6,086 nt of DNA from Simkania negevensis (GTDB lineage Bacteria > Chlamydiota > Chlamydiia > Chlamydiales > Simkaniaceae), in assembly GCA_016191565.1 (NCBI GenBank), contig JACPWA010000154.1, forward strand, positions 1 through 6,086, given 5' to 3'. The number at the start of each line of letters is the position of its first letter. Within the stretch, counting starts at the first letter, position 1. The translations under genes and the position numbers were made by a program. Positions 4,424-6,086 of the stretch are shown here, piece after piece. The notes below the pieces were generated by a model that was not told the origin of the DNA, made no database searches, and saw nothing but the letters and a program-made list of their open reading frames with translations.

Positions 4424-6086
4424 TTAGGTATACTTAGTCCCGCCCGGAAGATAAGGAACAATCATTGCTTTGCGAGAATTGATCTTTCCTGCGTTAAAGC
4501 GCAAAACTGCGATCGATAGCTTTTGTTCTTTTTTCATTTCATGAGAGATAGGAAAAAAACTCTCCTTAAAAATTAAAGACAACTGCTCAGCATTTTCTCC
4601 TAAAAACTGCACACTGAACTTAAGATCTCTTATATAAGGAGCAGTTTTTAGCCCGCTTAAGAAAATTTTAAGATATTCTTCGGCGATCTCTTTAGGAGGA
4701 ATCCAGATCCATATCTCATCAAGGTGGAAATGTTCAATTTCCTCCCCTCTGAAAAGCTCACCCGCACTTGCAACCGTAGAAATCATATGAAGATGGAGTA
4801 GAATTTCTTTGCTGCTTTCATAGATTTTTTGAGATTGCTCAAGCCAGATCCTGCGTAGCTTAGGAGAAAGTGTACTAAAGAGAGGAATATTGCTGCAGAA
4901 GAGTTTTGTTTGTCCTACGCGGCTACTGCCTCCCATAATTTTCATATCGCCAAAGATATTAGAAGAATGCCTTTTAGCACACTGCTCTAAATTTTCTTCC
5001 ACACTTTGTTCTTTAAAGAGATAAACTTTGCTATAGAGAGAATAGAAATCCTCATTTTGAAGAAGAGCTTTTGCGGCTAAAGAGGTAAATTCCTTTTCCT
5101 CTTTTATCTGATCAAAATTGATCACCTCCACCTCCTTTTTCAAGGTAAGCGTCTTAAGTCGGTTGAGAAGGGAGAAGGCACATTCTACATCCCGCTTTGT
5201 AACTTTGGTTAAAAGATCCGTATCATCTAAAATAGCATAAAGAAAATGTAGATATTCTAAATACTCTCTTCTAGAGTCGATAAAATAGGAAGAGGGGAAG
5301 CTAAGCAGTTTTTTCTTCTGCAAAAGTCTCTGATAGAGTCTGATATTTGGCACCGAGTCGAGCCCCTTTTCTAGCTCTTTTAACTGAGAGGTGATCTCTT
5401 CCCAGTTCATCCCAGATAAGCTATACTTGTCATTAAGCTCACAAGCCATTTCAGCAAGGAGAGTACAGGTAGACTGCGCATCTGAAATAAAAGCGGTAGG
5501 AGGGGCTTTAGTAGCAAGGAGGCTCTTATGGTGATCAATTACGCTAATCACCTCAATATAAGAAGGGATTGCCATTTCTTCCCGATTACAAAAATCACGC
5601 AGCGAAACAGTAGCTAGCACTTCTTTTTGAATTTCAGAAGCATGCACTACACCGATCGGAACTTTTTTGCCATCGATCTCTGTATGATTGACAGTCAAAT
5701 AAGAATAGGAATCCATCTTAGAGCGGATCTCTTCAATATCGGTGCGATGGGTGAGATACTGCGGGGCAAAGCCAAACACATCGGTTTTAATTTTAAGAGC
5801 AATATCTAGTCGATCGACATATTTCCGGATCGAAGCAAACCCCTCTGAAAGTTTTACTACAAGGGTTTCTAACGTGTTAAAGATAAGGGGACGGCTTTCC
5901 GTGATTTTTCCCGATTGATCAAAAAGTTCTGATTGAATAAGCGATTTTAACCAGATGGTAATCTCAGTAAAATTAAAGACCTTGATCGACTCCATCACAC
6001 GGGCAAACTCTTCAAATTTCGCATCAAGACCCGACTTTACTTGAAGTACTTTAGAGAGGTATTTACCTACGTACCTTGATTGCAAA
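4424..6086 (-). CDS. Long DHH/DHHA2-family phosphoesterase, family II pyrophosphatase-like, 5' end missing
   Basis: The minus frame is open to the right edge (553 residues visible, numbered from 6085), so the true start lies outside. VISVIDHHKSLL (179-190, DHH at 184-186) is the metal-binding motif III of the DHH superfamily, followed by PPTAFISDAQSTCTLLAEMA (195-214), the usual segment after it. ILDDTDLLTKVTKRD (285-299) fits motif IV (D-T...D). Near the C-terminus SRKAMIVPYLPGG (537-549) resembles the phosphate-binding SRKKQ-VPPL motif of the DHHA2 domain in family II (Mn-dependent) inorganic pyrophosphatases. The N-terminal motif with H-P-D-x-D-S must lie beyond the window. Canonical enzymes are about 310 residues; this is over 550, with at least 180 residues before DHH and long insertions after it. 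Pyrophosphatase, exopolyphosphatase or another phosphoesterase activity is possible. It is convergent with khpA. Confidence 0.75.
   Translation of the reverse strand, partial: LQSRYVGKYLSKVLQVKSGLDAKFEEFARVMESIKVFNFTEITIWLKSLIQSELFDQSGKITESRPLIFNTLETLVVKLSEGFASIRKYVDRLDIALKIKTDVFGFAPQYLTHRTDIEEIRSKMDSYSYLTVNHTEIDGKKVPIGVVHASEIQKEVLATVSLRDFCNREEMAIPSYIEVISVIDHHKSLLATKAPPTAFISDAQSTCTLLAEMACELNDKYSLSGMNWEEITSQLKELEKGLDSVPNIRLYQRLLQKKKLLSFPSSYFIDSRREYLEYLHFLYAILDDTDLLTKVTKRDVECAFSLLNRLKTLTLKKEVEVINFDQIKEEKEFTSLAAKALLQNEDFYSLYSKVYLFKEQSVEENLEQCAKRHSSNIFGDMKIMGGSSRVGQTKLFCSNIPLFSTLSPKLRRIWLEQSQKIYESSKEILLHLHMISTVASAGELFRGEEIEHFHLDEIWIWIPPKEIAEEYLKIFLSGLKTAPYIRDLKFSVQFLGENAEQLSLIFKESFFPISHEMKKEQKLSIAVLRFNAGKINSRKAMIVPYLPGGTKYT

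Noticed and set aside
5627..5809. Plus-strand open frame of 60 codons
   Set aside because: Antisense shadow inside the DHH-family gene.

Overview
This is an AT-rich bacterial window (by eye about 38-40% GC) with short and medium-length genes on both strands and unusually long intergenic gaps. The best guess is an intracellular bacterium of the Chlamydiota, perhaps an environmental lineage such as Simkaniaceae or Rhabdochlamydiaceae. The guess rests on overall base composition, the look of the HemA N-terminus, and small Ser/Pro- or Gln-rich proteins next to hemA, which in Chlamydia lies beside type III secretion genes. No rRNA or other phylogenetic marker is present, so this is tentative.

Layout. 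Positions 1-451 (minus) hold the first 150 codons of hemA (glutamyl-tRNA reductase), which leaves the window at the left edge and carries an in-frame TAA at codon 33. A 255-base gap with inverted repeats follows, then recX (707-1321, minus). A divergent AT-rich spacer with a good promoter leads into three small plus-strand genes: a Gln-rich acidic 68-residue protein with its own strong terminator, then a translationally coupled pair (Pro-rich 66 residues and Ser/Pro-rich 95 residues with a helical C-terminus). A 441-base gap filled by a degraded long palindrome precedes an rluD-type 23S rRNA pseudouridine synthase (2677-3588). A 498-base gap contains a 167-base near-perfect palindrome nested in a second inverted repeat. 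After it come khpA (KH-domain RNA-binding protein, 4087-4338) and, convergently, the 3' part of a long DHH/DHHA2 phosphoesterase gene (minus, running off the right edge). A hairpin between the last two genes probably ends transcription of the DHH gene.

Functional picture. The recognisable genes are housekeeping: haem precursor synthesis (hemA), recombination control (recX), ribosome modification (rluD), small RNA-binding protein (khpA) and pyrophosphate/phosphoester hydrolysis. They do not form one pathway. The accessory signal is (a) the three small low-complexity proteins of unknown function and (b) palindromic repeats in all three large gaps. The best of these, 3838-4004, is flanked by TA on both sides as expected of a non-autonomous (MITE-like) element of the IS630/mariner type. 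The most surprising single observation is the nonsense codon in an otherwise colinear, well-conserved hemA.
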